Source: Pyricularia pennisetigena (taxonomy: Eukaryota; Ascomycota; Sordariomycetes; Magnaporthales; Pyriculariaceae). Taken from it: a DNA stretch of 64,000 bases. The position numbers were made by a program, and so were the translations under genes. The stretch lies in assembly GCF_004337985.1 (NCBI RefSeq), contig NW_021940924.1, positions 62,001-126,000 of the forward strand. The letters are read 5' to 3'. Numbering within the stretch: the first letter of the stretch is position 1; each line of letters opens with the position of its first letter. Below the pieces are notes generated by a model. The model was not told the DNA's origin and did no database searches. It saw only the letters and a program-made list of their open reading frames with translations. This document shows positions 33,270 to 43,502 of this stretch, piece by piece.

Positions 33270-34163
33270 ATGGTGCGAAATTCCCCATTGACCCGGAGCA
33301 TGGCTTTTGACGAGATTTCGGGGTCATTCGCCGCCTCGAACATCCAGGATAACACTGGAACGCAAAGACAACTTCCCTTTTCCTGGAGCGCTTTCCACGC
33401 TCATTTTGAAGACGTTGCTCGCGATGTGCCTCCGTTTCTGTTCCGAGTTTGCTATCCTGATTCTTCTGGCATATTATCTGGCAACTGGATCCTCTCACAG
33501 GATGCCGCTCAACTCGACACGAAGCCCGGCAGTCAAACGAGTATGGGCTCTCGGCCAGCTGCAGAAGTGGCCGATGCTCTCAATCGACATCTTTGGTGGC
33601 TGCCGAAGAGCCCTGGGCACTCAAACTTCGTCTCATGGACAAGCTCGTTTTTATTCGCGCTGAAGCTCGTCATCTACTTGCGACATCGCCGCAAACTATC
33701 GCTTGAGGAGATCCATATTGTCATCATAAATACAAAACGATTTCCCAAACTGGTATTCGTCCGGGACGCCTACCTCATTGATAAGTATACCAAATCACTC
33801 AAAGAGGATGCAATATTGTACGACCGGAACTGCTACCGAAAGAGCCTCGATTCTCTCTGGGAAATGCGTCAAAAAGGTTATTACTTTGGCGAGTTCCTTT
33901 CGCAGGGGGCGCTTTGCATCGAAGGCAAATCCTCAGTTGTCTGTGCTGCAGAACTGGCCCGCTGCGGTATTTTTGAATTACATTCGGAATTTTTGGAAGG
34001 TTCTATTGAATGGGCAAATTGGGTCACGAGGCGACGTCAGCAGTGGAACGGGGAGTACTTAAAGTTTCACTTATCTATGGAAAATACAACACATGGTTTC
34101 TCGTATGTTTGGTTTCCTCCTGAGATACTTCCTCCTAAGATATCAGGTCCATCGGCTATCTGA
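33270..34163 (+). CDS. DUF7587-like fungal protein
   Basis: The first ATG in the long open frame is at 33270 and gives a protein of 297 residues. Its centre carries Pro-Pro-Phe-Leu-Phe-Arg-Val near the start and then Phe-Val-Ser-Trp-Thr-Ser-Ser-Phe-Leu-Phe-Ala-Leu, Tyr-Leu-Arg-His-Arg-Arg-Lys and His-Ile-Val-Ile-Ile-Asn-Thr. This is the pattern I associate with a widespread fungal domain of unknown function (DUF7587), often expanded in plant-associated fungi. The fold is thought by analogy to resemble ADP-ribosyltransferase-like proteins, but I cannot show that from sequence. No signal peptide or membrane segment is visible. A second open frame overlapping the 3' end (34093-34488) may be a 3' exon or a chance frame. 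Confidence 0.55.
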   Translation: MVRNSPLTRSMAFDEISGSFAASNIQDNTGTQRQLPFSWSAFHAHFEDVARDVPPFLFRVCYPDSSGILSGNWILSQDAAQLDTKPGSQTSMGSRPAAEVADALNRHLWWLPKSPGHSNFVSWTSSFLFALKLVIYLRHRRKLSLEEIHIVIINTKRFPKLVFVRDAYLIDKYTKSLKEDAILYDRNCYRKSLDSLWEMRQKGYYFGEFLSQGALCIEGKSSVVCAAELARCGIFELHSEFLEGSIEWANWVTRRRQQWNGEYLKFHLSMENTTHGFSYVWFPPEILPPKISGPSAI

Positions 34164-34647
34164 CAAGATGACGTTGCCCACTCTCAGAAACCAAACCGCA
34201 TGTCTACAAAAATATTACACTTCCGGCTTGCCTGATTCATCGGAGACTGAAGACGATGATATTGAAACTTCAAATCCACAACCGGCCTTTAATCAGTATA
34301 AATGTCCTATATCTGAAGTCCATAAAACTACACAGTGTTACTGTATAAAACTCGCTGAACAAGGCGTAATTTATCTTGCCAGCACCTGTCGGACAACCCT
34401 TCAAATACCCGTTAAAGTCCTATCATTGTCGCTTGATACTGTAAATACCCCACAAAATTGTAAGCATGCTCTTTTTGCACCCGAGTAGACCTGCTCAGTA
34501 GCTCTTGACACATCGCACGCCAAAACCAGTGGTAGCTGCCAGGAACATGCGGCTTCTCAGACCACGCTTGATAATAAACCTCTGGGGATCTCCCAATGTC
34601 CCTCGTTCAACATTACTGCTTCCCTGGTTCTCTGCTTTCTTTATCGA

Positions 34648-35216
34648 ATGACTCGGAAAATGAAGGGCTTCACCGTGATTGTTGCTATCGCCGGGTCCGC
34701 TTACGCTCAAACCACGGGTGACGTCCCACAGATCGCAGAGTCGTGCTTGAGTCATGCTGTCGCTGCTGCTGGCTGCGACATCACCAAGACTGCCTCCAAT
34801 ATACGCGCCGACGGCAACCTTTGCGTCATCAAGCATCGCAGTGCGCATGTTGCGCTAAGCATGTGCCCCGTAGTCAACATATCACCTGGTCCCAGAGCCT
34901 TGCTCAACAATAACATTCCTTGCCCTCAGACGAAATCCCCCTTACCCTCCAAGCGATCTGCCGACAACCCTACAGACAATGAAGCCAGGCCCACATCCGT
35001 AAACCCTAATTTTTGGGCACCATGAACACCTCAATTGCCACCGGCGCAAGCTCCCTTTCCATCGCTACAAATTCGACATACGCTAGCAACACCACCGCAG
35101 TGATTTCGAAGCCGACCGCCGGGAAAAACTTTACCGCTCGTCTTCCCGCCACTGCTGGAGCTGCTAGCCTCTCTTCCATGGACCTGACCATGTTTCTTCT
35201 TTATGCTTTATTCTAA
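34648..35216 (+). pseudogene. CFEM-type GPI-anchored cell-surface protein, decayed
   Basis: From Met-Lys-Gly-Phe-Thr (ATG 34660) there is a signal peptide ending Ala-Tyr-Ala-Gln, then Gly-Asp-Val-Pro-Gln-Ile-Ala-Glu-Ser-Cys-Leu-Ser-His-Ala-Val-Ala-Ala-Ala-Gly-Cys-Asp-Ile-Thr, which is how CFEM domains begin. Later CFEM cysteines are missing: the expected Cys-x-Cys after Asp-Ile-Thr is replaced by Lys-Thr-Ala-Ser-Asn and the Lys-Ala-Cys position reads Lys-His-Arg. The frame stops at 35025, while an overlapping frame from about 35013 supplies a Ser/Thr-rich stalk and a hydrophobic GPI-type tail ending Phe-Leu-Leu-Tyr-Ala-Leu-Phe. I read this as one frameshifted gene. Intact members take up haem iron or act at the host interface. 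Confidence 0.5.
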
Positions 35217-36417
35217 ATGCCCTCATCCTATCTCTTATATACGTATTCTTTATATTTTCCTTCCACCCATCGCAAGCTTTCCATTGAGCCCCAGTGTCAT
35301 TGCTTTTTAATTCCAGATAGTTAGAAAGTCAAGCTTCGTACTTGCATGCAGTTACACCATTCGTATTCTGAACGACATCACGTTTTGGTGGCGCTTCCAA
35401 GCAGCCTGCTCAAGTTAGTCCAAACATATGATAGAGGTAGAGCCGCTCCTGGCAGAGCTTTGCCTGGCTTACCGCCGAGGAAAGTATACTCTGCATGATC
35501 ATTCTGCATGATCCTAATGAGAAGCTCTGCCAAGGCTGTTGTATCCGCAGTCTCGTTGAATGACGACACCCTCGGCACCCAAAGTGGGTGAATCGGCCCG
35601 GGGCCGGTCTGGTAAGAGCTTGACTATATCGCTCACCACTTCTTCTTCAACTGCCCAGTCTGCCAACAGATCCTCTTCGTTACTGTCCGGTCCATCGATA
35701 AACAGGGGTCGCTGAGCCTGATCTCTCTGTAGCTCGAATCTAACCTGGGGCTTCTTCAGTTCCGAATCTGCTCTGCTTTTTTGTCACCCTCGACAAGAAC
35801 GCTACGCCGCTGCCTTTCCGGAGTCGTGGCGGTGGCTGTGAACTCCTGTGGACAATCGCCTGGATCCGAATCCGAATCCGACAAAAGCAGAATGTCATGG
35901 TATCTAAAGTCACAGGCTTACAAGGTCCGTCGCCTAGGGGCGCTCGCTTTCTGACGCTCGCCGCTCAGATCGTTAACGAACGCACCAGACGCAACATCTG
36001 AAAGTCGCCTTTCGTTGTCTCTCTTACTGTCGGCAGAAATAAAGACGGATTCCCTTAGTTCTCCGATCTTGGGGCTTTGTCTCCAGAGGCGTTGGTTTTT
36101 ACTAATTTTGGATGAAAGCTTTTGAAGGCTTGCACGCCACCGGTCTTTTGTAGCCATCTTGTGTGATGCAGACAGTGCCACGCAGCAGTACGATAGGCAA
36201 CGATGAAACATTCCTCAACGTCTACGGATTCAAGGCTCACTATGTTTATATAACCATGAAGCAAATAGCTGCTTGTTGGTGGCTGTATGTATGGTGCACT
36301 AATCGCAGTCTATGTAGCCAATAAAGGTTTATCTGACTTGCTGGACCTCCAATGGTGGGTAGGCTGCTCTTGTCATCACCAGTCATCCTACTTCTGATTC
36401 CCATTCGCCTTTCTCCT
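35217..36417. other. No firm gene
   Basis: A minus-strand frame at 35918-36211 is basic and Ser-rich and may be an exon of an unidentified gene (Lys-Asp-Arg-Trp-Arg-Ala-Ser-Leu-Gln-Lys-Leu). A short GATCCGAATCCGAATCCGA repeat lies at 35862-35881. Nothing else is recognisable. Confidence 0.3.
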
Positions 36418-36873
36418 TCAGTCTCTGAGGAAGTCGTCGTACTTTCTTTTCCTGCTGATGCGCTTGTTTTCTATCTGCTGCGTCTCATTCAGTCTGTTCC
36501 ATAGAGTGAGAATAAGTTGGTGCTTCGACCTCGCCTCGGTTCTCGCGGCAGTACGCAAATTTTGAAGATTTTCATTAGTCAATCTCAATTGGCTGGTGGT
36601 CTCTATCAGGGCATCCTTTGTCAGGCACAGCTCCTGTTCTATCAACTCTTTGTCGAATATTGTATCTTGAAGCTGCTCGCACTGATCGATCAACAAACGA
36701 TGCATTCTCTCGTGTTCGACCTCGTCTTCCAACTGCCAGCAATACTTATGCGAACACCCTTCACTCGAGATCAAGTTATTCATTTCGTTGGGCATGATAT
36801 GAGGTCCCATTACCTGACATCGCGCGCATTCTGTATAGATATCGTATTCTCTAAAGCAGGTATCTGCTTCCAT
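36418..36873 (-). CDS. Coiled-coil protein of unknown function
   Basis: A 151-codon frame from ATG 36873. An N-terminal Cys-rich stretch (Cys-Phe-Arg, Cys-Ala-Arg-Cys, Cys-Ser-His-Lys-Tyr-Cys) is followed by a long Glu/Leu-rich helix from about residue 45 to 135 with clear heptads, and a basic tail (Lys-Arg-Ile-Ser-Arg-Lys-Arg-Lys-Tyr) resembling a nuclear localisation signal. It runs divergently from the ferric-reductase-like gene, whose ATG is about 300 bases away. An upstream exon on the minus strand (up to 37147) is possible. I recognise no family. Confidence 0.45.
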   Translation of the reverse strand: MEADTCFREYDIYTECARCQVMGPHIMPNEMNNLISSEGCSHKYCWQLEDEVEHERMHRLLIDQCEQLQDTIFDKELIEQELCLTKDALIETTSQLRLTNENLQNLRTAARTEARSKHQLILTLWNRLNETQQIENKRISRKRKYDDFLRD

Positions 36874-37176
36874 GACTGCCTTCTAATCGAGATACGCCCA
36901 GCCGTGAGCCACTTTCAGAATAGCCATCAACGCATTTGCTAGACAGTCTGAATCCAATATGGGGACCATAAGCAGAATCTTCATTCTCGGATACACCATT
37001 ATCGTCATGGCCAGAAAGGAAGTTTCGGTCTCTTTTAGAGCCCTTGTGCGGATCTGAGCAGCATTCATATTCATTCTTGTATCGGTGCACTCTGGCAACC
37101 AAACGTAAGGAAAGGCCGGTACTTGTGCCCTGTACAAGATCAGTCAAAGAGGAAAAGCCTTGTGTTCTGTTCGAAA

Positions 37177-38956
37177 ATGGACTCGGCAGTCCAGCGCTAC
37201 GCGCTATGTGTCGGAGGCCTTCTTCTTCTACTTTTGACCGCGCGATTCATCTACAGATACAGATGCCATCTTCACCCTCTCCAGGCAGCCTTTCGACTTC
37301 ACTTTCTCTATCGCAACATCGGGAGACTATCCATACCGATCGCTGTGTGGAGCCTCTGCTTTGTGGCTAGTAACGTATTCATACTCTTCAAAGATCCCAC
37401 CCTTCGATCGGTGCGGGCTGGGTATTTAGTCATCTTCAACATCCAGCCTTTGCTTTTGGCCTTTCACTCGGATCTCCTTATTGACCTGCTTGGCGCTAGC
37501 CGTCACTCATACTTTTTCTTCCATCGTATTTCAGCATGGGTAACCGCAATCTTGACAGCCTTTCACAGCATAGGAATGATCGTCAACGGTCAATCGTTTT
37601 CCTTCAGCAGTCTCAGCAATATTTTGGCATTCTCAGTAAGAGATCCTTTCCCGCAGCGAGCCTGCCGAATATCAACTGACTGAACAAGGCTGCCTGTGCC
37701 GTCCAGCTTCTGATAGTTACGTCCTTCAGCTTCTTCACAAATCGCTTTTACGAAGTGTTTATCGTGCTGCATTATTGCTTAGCGGCCAGTGCTGCTGTAG
37801 GTATTGCTTGGCACCTGCGGTCGGTCTTCGACTTTTCGAACCCTGGGTATCTGGAAGTGTATTGCGCTAGCTTTGTCACTTTTTTCTTGACCCTTTGCGC
37901 GTATCGTACTTGCTGTCTGATATGCCGCAACCTGAAAGGGGGGACGCTGGCAAGCGTGTCCGTCAGCCTCGGGCCATCAGATCGTGATCTGGTCGCGGTC
38001 AAAGTGACCATTAATTTGCCCCGCCCTTTGCGTGTTGCCGCCGGCCAGTACATCAATCTAACCATCCCCTCGCTCGGTGCGTCATCCTCTATTCAAAGTC
38101 ACCCCTTTGTGGTGACTTCGTGGTCAAAAGATAGACAAAAAAGCCTGGACCTTTTTGTCGAGCGCAGGCGCGGGTTCACCAGGAAGCTCCATCTGGCAGA
38201 CAGCCAGGACGGACGACATGCCATCGTCAGTGGGCCATTTGGGAGACGTATTTCACTGCTGGAATTCGATTTCGTGCTGCTGCTGGCAAGTGGCTACGGC
38301 ATTGCTGCTCAAGCAGCTTACCTTCGAGAGCTAGTATCCAGAGGAAACAAACAAAAGGCACATCTTGTCTGGCTCATCTCGAAACGAGGTGAGTTCGACC
38401 AGGATGGAGTAGCATTTCAGTTATGAGCGCTAATTGTTCCCAGACATTATCAACCCGGCCGGCCAATGGCTTCTCAACCCGGTCCTTGATCAGGATACCA
38501 AGAAGGCAAGGTCTATCACCGCTCCTCTGCAGACCCTGCTAACCGGACTTCAGATGATCTTGATCTCCATTTTCGACAACGTAGGGTCCTTGGAAGGCAC
38601 CCCTTCTGCCGCTGACTCGACGGTGGCGAAGACTTTTGGCGGTCGAGCGAGACTTTACCAAGGAAAACCAGATCTCAAAGCTATCATCAGAAAAGGCATG
38701 CAAGATTGTCTTGGTGAAGAAAGAAGTCGAAACAGCCGACTGTTGTTACTGGGTGAGCTTTTTCTCCTGCAGCGTGCATGAGCCAAACTAACTGGACCAA
38801 GTGTCTGCCACTTTAGAAGCCAGACTACACGTGAAGCGGGCTCTACGGAGTTACTTGCAAGAACTAAAAGCCGGGTCGGATTCTAGAACAAGCTACGGAA
38901 GCCACAATCAGTCTGTAGATGTCTCTATAGAAGAGCTGGATTTCCAGCCCAAGTAG
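37177..38956 (+). CDS. Ferric-reductase/NADPH-oxidase-like transmembrane oxidoreductase
   Basis: Four exons separated by introns at 37636-37688, 38389-38443 and 38753-38801, all GT-AG, give an in-frame protein of 540 residues. The N-terminal half has several membrane helices, starting with a Leu-rich one at residues 11-22, and the ferric-reductase-like domain: Phe-Phe-His-Arg-Ile-Ser-Ala-Trp and Ala-Phe-His-Ser, then Val-Leu-His-Tyr and Ala-Trp-His-Leu. Four His in this arrangement would hold two haems. A flavin domain follows with Ala-Gly-Gln-Tyr-Ile-Asn-Leu and Ser-His-Pro-Phe-Val-Val, then a nucleotide-binding Leu-Leu-Ala-Ser-Gly-Tyr-Gly-Ile. It would pass electrons from NADPH through FAD and haem across a membrane to ferric iron or copper. 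The Gly-Pro motif expected late in the NAD domain is not obvious, so the C-terminal exon choice is less certain. Confidence 0.82.
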
Positions 38957-38984
38957 TTTTATTTGATTTTCTTCTCTGCCTCAG

Positions 38985-39528
38985 GAAAATACAGCTGCGT
39001 CAACCATCCTATCAAGTCCGAGTTGCTTCCACTCCAGCGGCAAAACATCGTCTACGTGTTCCTTACAGCGAGGACAGGGCCCGCCGTCTCTTTCTTTTGT
39101 GCCGATCTGGCAAGCCTGAAACCATTTTAGGATGCAGACATCATGGTACACATGGCCTGAGCTTGAGTGTTGTCAGCCCTACTCGTCCGGAAGAAGATAC
39201 CATAACTAACCGCATTTCAAGACCGTCATGTCCTCGCTGTCTTCCAGGCAAAAGCATTTGGTCCAGAACACCTGAAATATGCTCTGATCACCTAGCTCTT
39301 TGTGGCTGTCGCAGCCTCAGTTTGCACAAGTCGGACAAATTGGCTATGGCCGTCACCGTTCTTAGCTGTTGCGAACAATCTTGACAAGCGAGGAGGAACA
39401 CAACTTACACAGCGACAGCCGCTTAATGCAAAGCATTTTTCACTGGACTTGAACGTTTCCCTGCAATTGGAGCATCGGAAGCCCGTATCCTCCGTCGTAA
39501 GGTCGACTAACATCCGCTGATCCTGCAA
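38985..39528 (-). CDS. RING-type zinc-finger protein (probable, exon structure uncertain)
   Basis: The minus strand from 39528 encodes Phe-Arg-Cys-Ser-Asn-Cys-Arg-Glu and Gly-Cys-Arg-Cys-Val-Ser-Cys. Further down, at about 39160-39000, another minus-strand frame gives Gly-His-Val-Tyr-His-Asp-Val-Cys-Ile-Leu-Lys-Trp, then Cys-Pro-Arg-Cys-Lys-Glu-His and Leu-Pro-Leu-Glu-Trp, ending at a stop near 38985. His-x3-Cys followed by Cys-Pro-x-Cys is the second half of a RING-like finger. The two parts need an intron between about 39290 and 39165 that I cannot fix. If real, the product would be an E3 ubiquitin ligase-like protein. Its 3' end almost touches that of the ferric-reductase-like gene. Confidence 0.4.
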
Positions 39529-39599
39529 CTGCGCTGGCCTATGCTTCTCTTGTCGGTGATGATGAGGAGGCGAGGGTGGCGCGCTCTCGACAAGCTGGC

Positions 39600-40702
39600 T
39601 CGGTGAGTCATTGTCTTAGTGTGATGAACATGCATTATGCAACATGGTTCATCGTAGTAGCTTTGGTGCAAGTACTTTATGATAACAACAAAAGCCGCCC
39701 GAAAAGTATTTGATGATCCGACTGGTTGATCCTCAGCTAAGCCATACTGCAGTTGTACAAGTGAGCCGACACCATATTGCAGTTGCAGCGGGGCGTACTG
39801 TGGCGCTTCGGGCGGGTGGGGCTACCTTACCTGCCGTTTGCGTATTAATATAAAACCACTATTTTATTTTCAAATATATTCTGCGTGGTTATTCTTCATG
39901 CCCAATTTAAACGCTCTTCGCTCGCCCCGATTTCACCACTTCCGGCCCGGGGTATGGGGGTACCCCATGTACCGCAGCGTAGCGTTGGTGTCCGCCTCAA
40001 CAGTATCCACTTTCCGGCTCCTAGACTGTTACAGTCACTGCGGGGAAGCATGATTGCTGCATGGCGCTTGCAGCTGCTTTTCATACTTGATGAGTTGTCG
40101 CAACCATGGCCACGTCCAGTCCTTTCATACGGCCGTTCTCCGGCGCTGTTAGTGGATTCTTGCGTTGCATCGCAGCCAACGTTTTGTACTGGTAGTCAGC
40201 AATGGCTCTCTTTCCAATGTGCCTATGGCTCATTCCTGACAGAGCTGAATGTACTATCGGATACGACCCGCTTGCAATTTTCCATTGCTATTGCGCAGAG
40301 AACGTGCTCCCTGCTCATTGGTGTGCCTGGGGGAAAACAAGGATCTCTTCTGTGGATCCCGCGCAACTGATGCCAATAGTATCTTCCTGGCTTCATACGG
40401 GCTTTTTTGGTTCCCTGGCTATTCAGCTGCTTTTGATCCTCCCATAGAAAAGGCAGAGTTTGGGCGCCATCATCACATTCAGAAGCGTTGGGTCGCGAAT
40501 GCTGTGTAACACAGCGAGGGCACGTGAATAACCCCGCACTTGGGATGGCGAGTGGGCATAAAAGGAGACAGCGAGCAACAACTGCCATGATCACTACAGC
40601 GAACGACCACCGCCTCCTCAAGCTTCTGCTAGCTTTTGGCCATATTATCAAGCTGACTTTTACATGTTTTCATTTGTGCAAGATCGTTGCTCAACGAACA
40701 AT
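39600..40702. other. No recognisable gene
   Basis: Open frames on both strands overlap here, but none has a domain. Short ATTGCAGTTGTACA / ATTGCAGTTGCAG direct repeats occur near 39750-39790. The last part should hold the promoter of the BTB gene. Confidence 0.35.
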
Positions 40703-41829
40703 ATGGCGAAAAAGAAAAAGTCTGCCGCTGTCGAAGACTGTCTCGTTGAGGAAGTTGACGCGCAACTCCCTGAGAAAGCCGATAGACGACCTGTGTCATC
40801 GTGAGTGGTTCACAGTTGTCCCACAAATTTCTTGAAGCTAAGATAGAAACCAGGCCATATGCAACCCCCACCATCAGTCTGAAGATGAAAAACACTGTAC
40901 TCAAAGTTCCGAGATCCTTCCTTCAAAAGTTCCCAAAGTTGAACGATCCCACTTCATGGGATTATACTATAGCGCTCGATACTTCTGAAGAAGTTGGTCA
41001 CGTTCTCGTCCACTACCTTATTACCAACACCTACCAGAGTTTGGAACCGAAGGGATCGACCCCTGACGAGAAGATCGACTCAGAGCTTGCGACAAGCATC
41101 CAAGTCTACGCCATGGCTCGAGAATACGATATGTCTACTTTGGAGGACCTTGCTAAAGTAGAGATCGAAAAGCTTGGAAAGGGACTGCCTTTCTCTGCGG
41201 TTCTGAAGGTCGCGCGATCTGCTTATCCAAATCCACGGATAAATGATACATGGTTCAGCAACTATGTAGCGGCCGGTCTCAAACCGCTTCTCAAAGATCC
41301 TTCTAGTCTGGTAGATTGTGTGCCGAAAACCGAGCTCGAAACGTTGCCATTCATGGACTTGCTATTTAAAATCACCGTCGACCTAGTCTGCAGCAATGAG
41401 GCGCTGTCAAAGCGTAACGCGACCCATCTATATGAGGCTGTCGAGGAGTCCGCCGGTACACCACTGCCCAAAATCGGTTCACCTTCAGAAGCTACGCTTT
41501 GCCAGACGGCATCAACTAGGCCAGGCCAGGAAGTCAAATCGGAGTCCCGTGAATGCGAGCCGACGCCAAGGTCCAGCCTGGAGCCTGAAACAGTCCCTGA
41601 ACCTCCGCCCCAGCCTGAGAATCCGATTCAAGTTGATGACTGGGGAATATGGGGTGTCACTGCTTCAAAATCTAAAAAGAAGAAAAAGAAGGGGATGAAA
41701 GTTGAAAAACCACAGCCAGAAGATTGCATGCTTCGGTCCCAGCACTTTTCGGGGGACGGGTTGGAGGGGTGTTCGAGCTGCCGACATCACATAGGCCAGC
41801 TTTCACGCAGGTTTCCGGTGGAGGTTTGA
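40703..41829 (+). CDS. BTB-like domain protein with basic and Cys-rich C-terminus
   Basis: Exon 1 starts at ATG 40703 with Met-Ala-Lys-Lys-Lys-Lys. An intron at 40801-40853 (GTGAGT...CCAG) completes a codon and joins to Pro-Tyr-Ala-Thr-Pro-Thr-Ile-Ser-Leu, giving 357 residues. The BTB-type fold follows: Val-Leu-Lys-Val-Pro-Arg-Ser-Phe-Leu, then Gly-His-Val-Leu-Val-His-Tyr-Leu and Ala-Met-Ala-Arg-Glu-Tyr. The middle is Pro/Glu/Ser-rich and probably disordered. Near the end are a Lys-rich patch (Lys-Ser-Lys-Lys-Lys-Lys-Lys-Lys-Gly), possibly nuclear targeting, and Cys-x2-Cys (Cys-Ser-Ser-Cys-Arg). This subtype is common in Sordariomycetes without a known partner. It differs from the BTB protein at 13.3 kb. 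Confidence 0.78.
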
Positions 41830-41881
41830 ACAATTGGTTGAAGAAACCGGGGCCAAGTCTACTGTAATGACCTTTTGTGCA

Positions 41882-42582
41882 TTATTTGGTGATATATCTA
41901 GCACCCCGGCGACCGAGCCACCCTACAGTCTTGACTTTTCCATCCGCAGCGCTTCCGGGAAAGGGAACCAATAGCTTGTCATCGTTGTCAAAGGTTGCTT
42001 GTTTCAAGCCATTTCCTTCTTTTCCACTGGGCGAAAGTTCGTTCTTAAAATGCCCGGGTTGGCCACGATTAAGTCCGGTTCCAACGCTTGTATTGTTGTT
42101 TGGTTGCTCATCGTTGTTTCCTCTCGTATCCTGGCCTTGCTCAGAACTTTGATTTCTGTCATTCGGGCCTTGTTCTTCCGCCCCATCTCGAGGGTTGGAT
42201 TCCGTGAAATAAGAATCATCTAATTCAAATAGGTCCTCCTCAGGTTTTTCGAGCAGAGTCCTGGACCATCGCTTTTTTTCGGGATCAGTAGTTCGGTCCA
42301 TCGAAGCTTTAAGCCAGTCCCGACGCTCCTGCACGATCGCTATTTTGTTTTTAAACGCGGTCTCGGAACTTTGGTTTTCGTCCTCCGGGTCTTGAACTTC
42401 CTCGTCTAAAAGCTCTTGAGCGTCGATCATGATCGCGTCCTCTTCATTTAACTCTAGCAATTCTTCAATAGGTCTGCTAAGCAGTTCGTCATAATGTTTT
42501 TTTTGGTTGCATCTTTGCTCATTCGCTTTAAGACCTTGAGCTTTTTGTGACGTTCTGCACCCAGTTTCTCTCTAAAAGACAT
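41882..42582 (-). pseudogene. Acidic, Asn/Gln-rich protein of unknown function with a frameshift in an A8 tract
   Basis: From ATG 42582 the frame reads Met-Ser-Phe-Arg-Glu-Lys-Leu-Gly-Ala-Glu-Arg, a basic helix, then meets eight A residues (42497-42504 on the complement). Beyond the tract the sensible protein continues in another frame: His-Tyr-Asp-Glu-Leu-Leu-Ser-Arg-Pro-Ile-Glu-Glu-Leu-Leu-Glu-Leu-Asn-Glu, then about 190 acidic and Asn/Gln-rich residues, ending Gly-Arg-Arg-Gly-Ala-Arg-Tyr-Ile-Thr-Lys. One base lost or gained in the run would unite them. It is either a real frameshift or a homopolymer error. I recognise no domain. Confidence 0.4.
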
Positions 42583-43336
42583 AATGCAGGTTACAACTTA
42601 GCTAGGATATGTTATTTGCCCTCTCAAATTACCATCTCAGGTCACTGGGACGCCCGAGTATTTATATTCAATCTTACTAAAACCTGTCTCGGATCTCCAG
42701 TTATGAAATACAAGTTCAATCCCAAATTAGGGTTGTTCTCACTAGACACTCAGTCCGTTGGAGTCAGTGCATGCCTTAGAGGAGGTCCCAAGATTTGTCT
42801 AAAGCTGTAAATCAAACCTCTATTGGATTTATCAGGCATAGCACAGTTTTGTACCAGCTGCGAACTACTGTTTGCTGCGACAAAACCCCGAATTTGGGAT
42901 AAATGGCAAAGACTCATTTGGGGAAAGTAATGGTCATATTTCGGGCTGAAAAAGCCCATATTTAATTTCAAGACTTTCTTTAGTCCCATCAAGCGGTTTT
43001 TGTTTGTTCGCTTCCTTTTCTTCTCAATGGTCCACAAGATGAAGTTGCTTTCATGTTGCAGCTGGATTAGTGGACGCTGCGGTAGGAAGAACGGGATTTC
43101 AACGGACGATACGGCCAAAATCATGAAATATGACTCGACTGAGTCAGTGATTCTTGCCACCGCTAAAGCCTGTCACTTCTCCCAGCCGAAAGAAATACAA
43201 ATCGTACGGGAGATTCAACGCGCCAAGTAGTCACCACTTAGGCTTCATCCACAACCTGATGTGTATAGATGGTTTATCATTTCGCGACCACACATTTTGC
43301 TGGGGGCGCGGGTGACCGTACCCAAAGAAAACGATG
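42583..43336. other. No firm gene
   Basis: A plus-strand frame at 43000-43230 ends in a helical Glu/Lys-rich stretch, but it resembles nothing known. The region leads into a duplicated target-site repeat. Confidence 0.3.
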
Positions 43337-43502
43337 CATGTATCAGGAGGGAAGATCCCTTAAAAGTAGGACGTTAGTTTCGAGCCAAAAAGGTATACTA
43401 CGTCTCAAATTGGATAAGAAGCTACGAATTCCGGGTCTTCTTTTCCTCGCTGTATCCTGCGCATAATTATAGAAAAAGCATCCAACTCAGCCGCGTTGTG
43501 TT
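43337..43502. repeat. Repeat X, one arm, flanking the LINE 3' end
   Basis: These 166 bases match the reverse complement of 51429-51594 with few differences. The last 11 bases (CGCGTTGTGTT, 43492-43502) abut the LINE tail. The same 11 bases abut the LINE 5' end at 53059-53069, so they behave as its target-site duplication. Confidence 0.88.
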
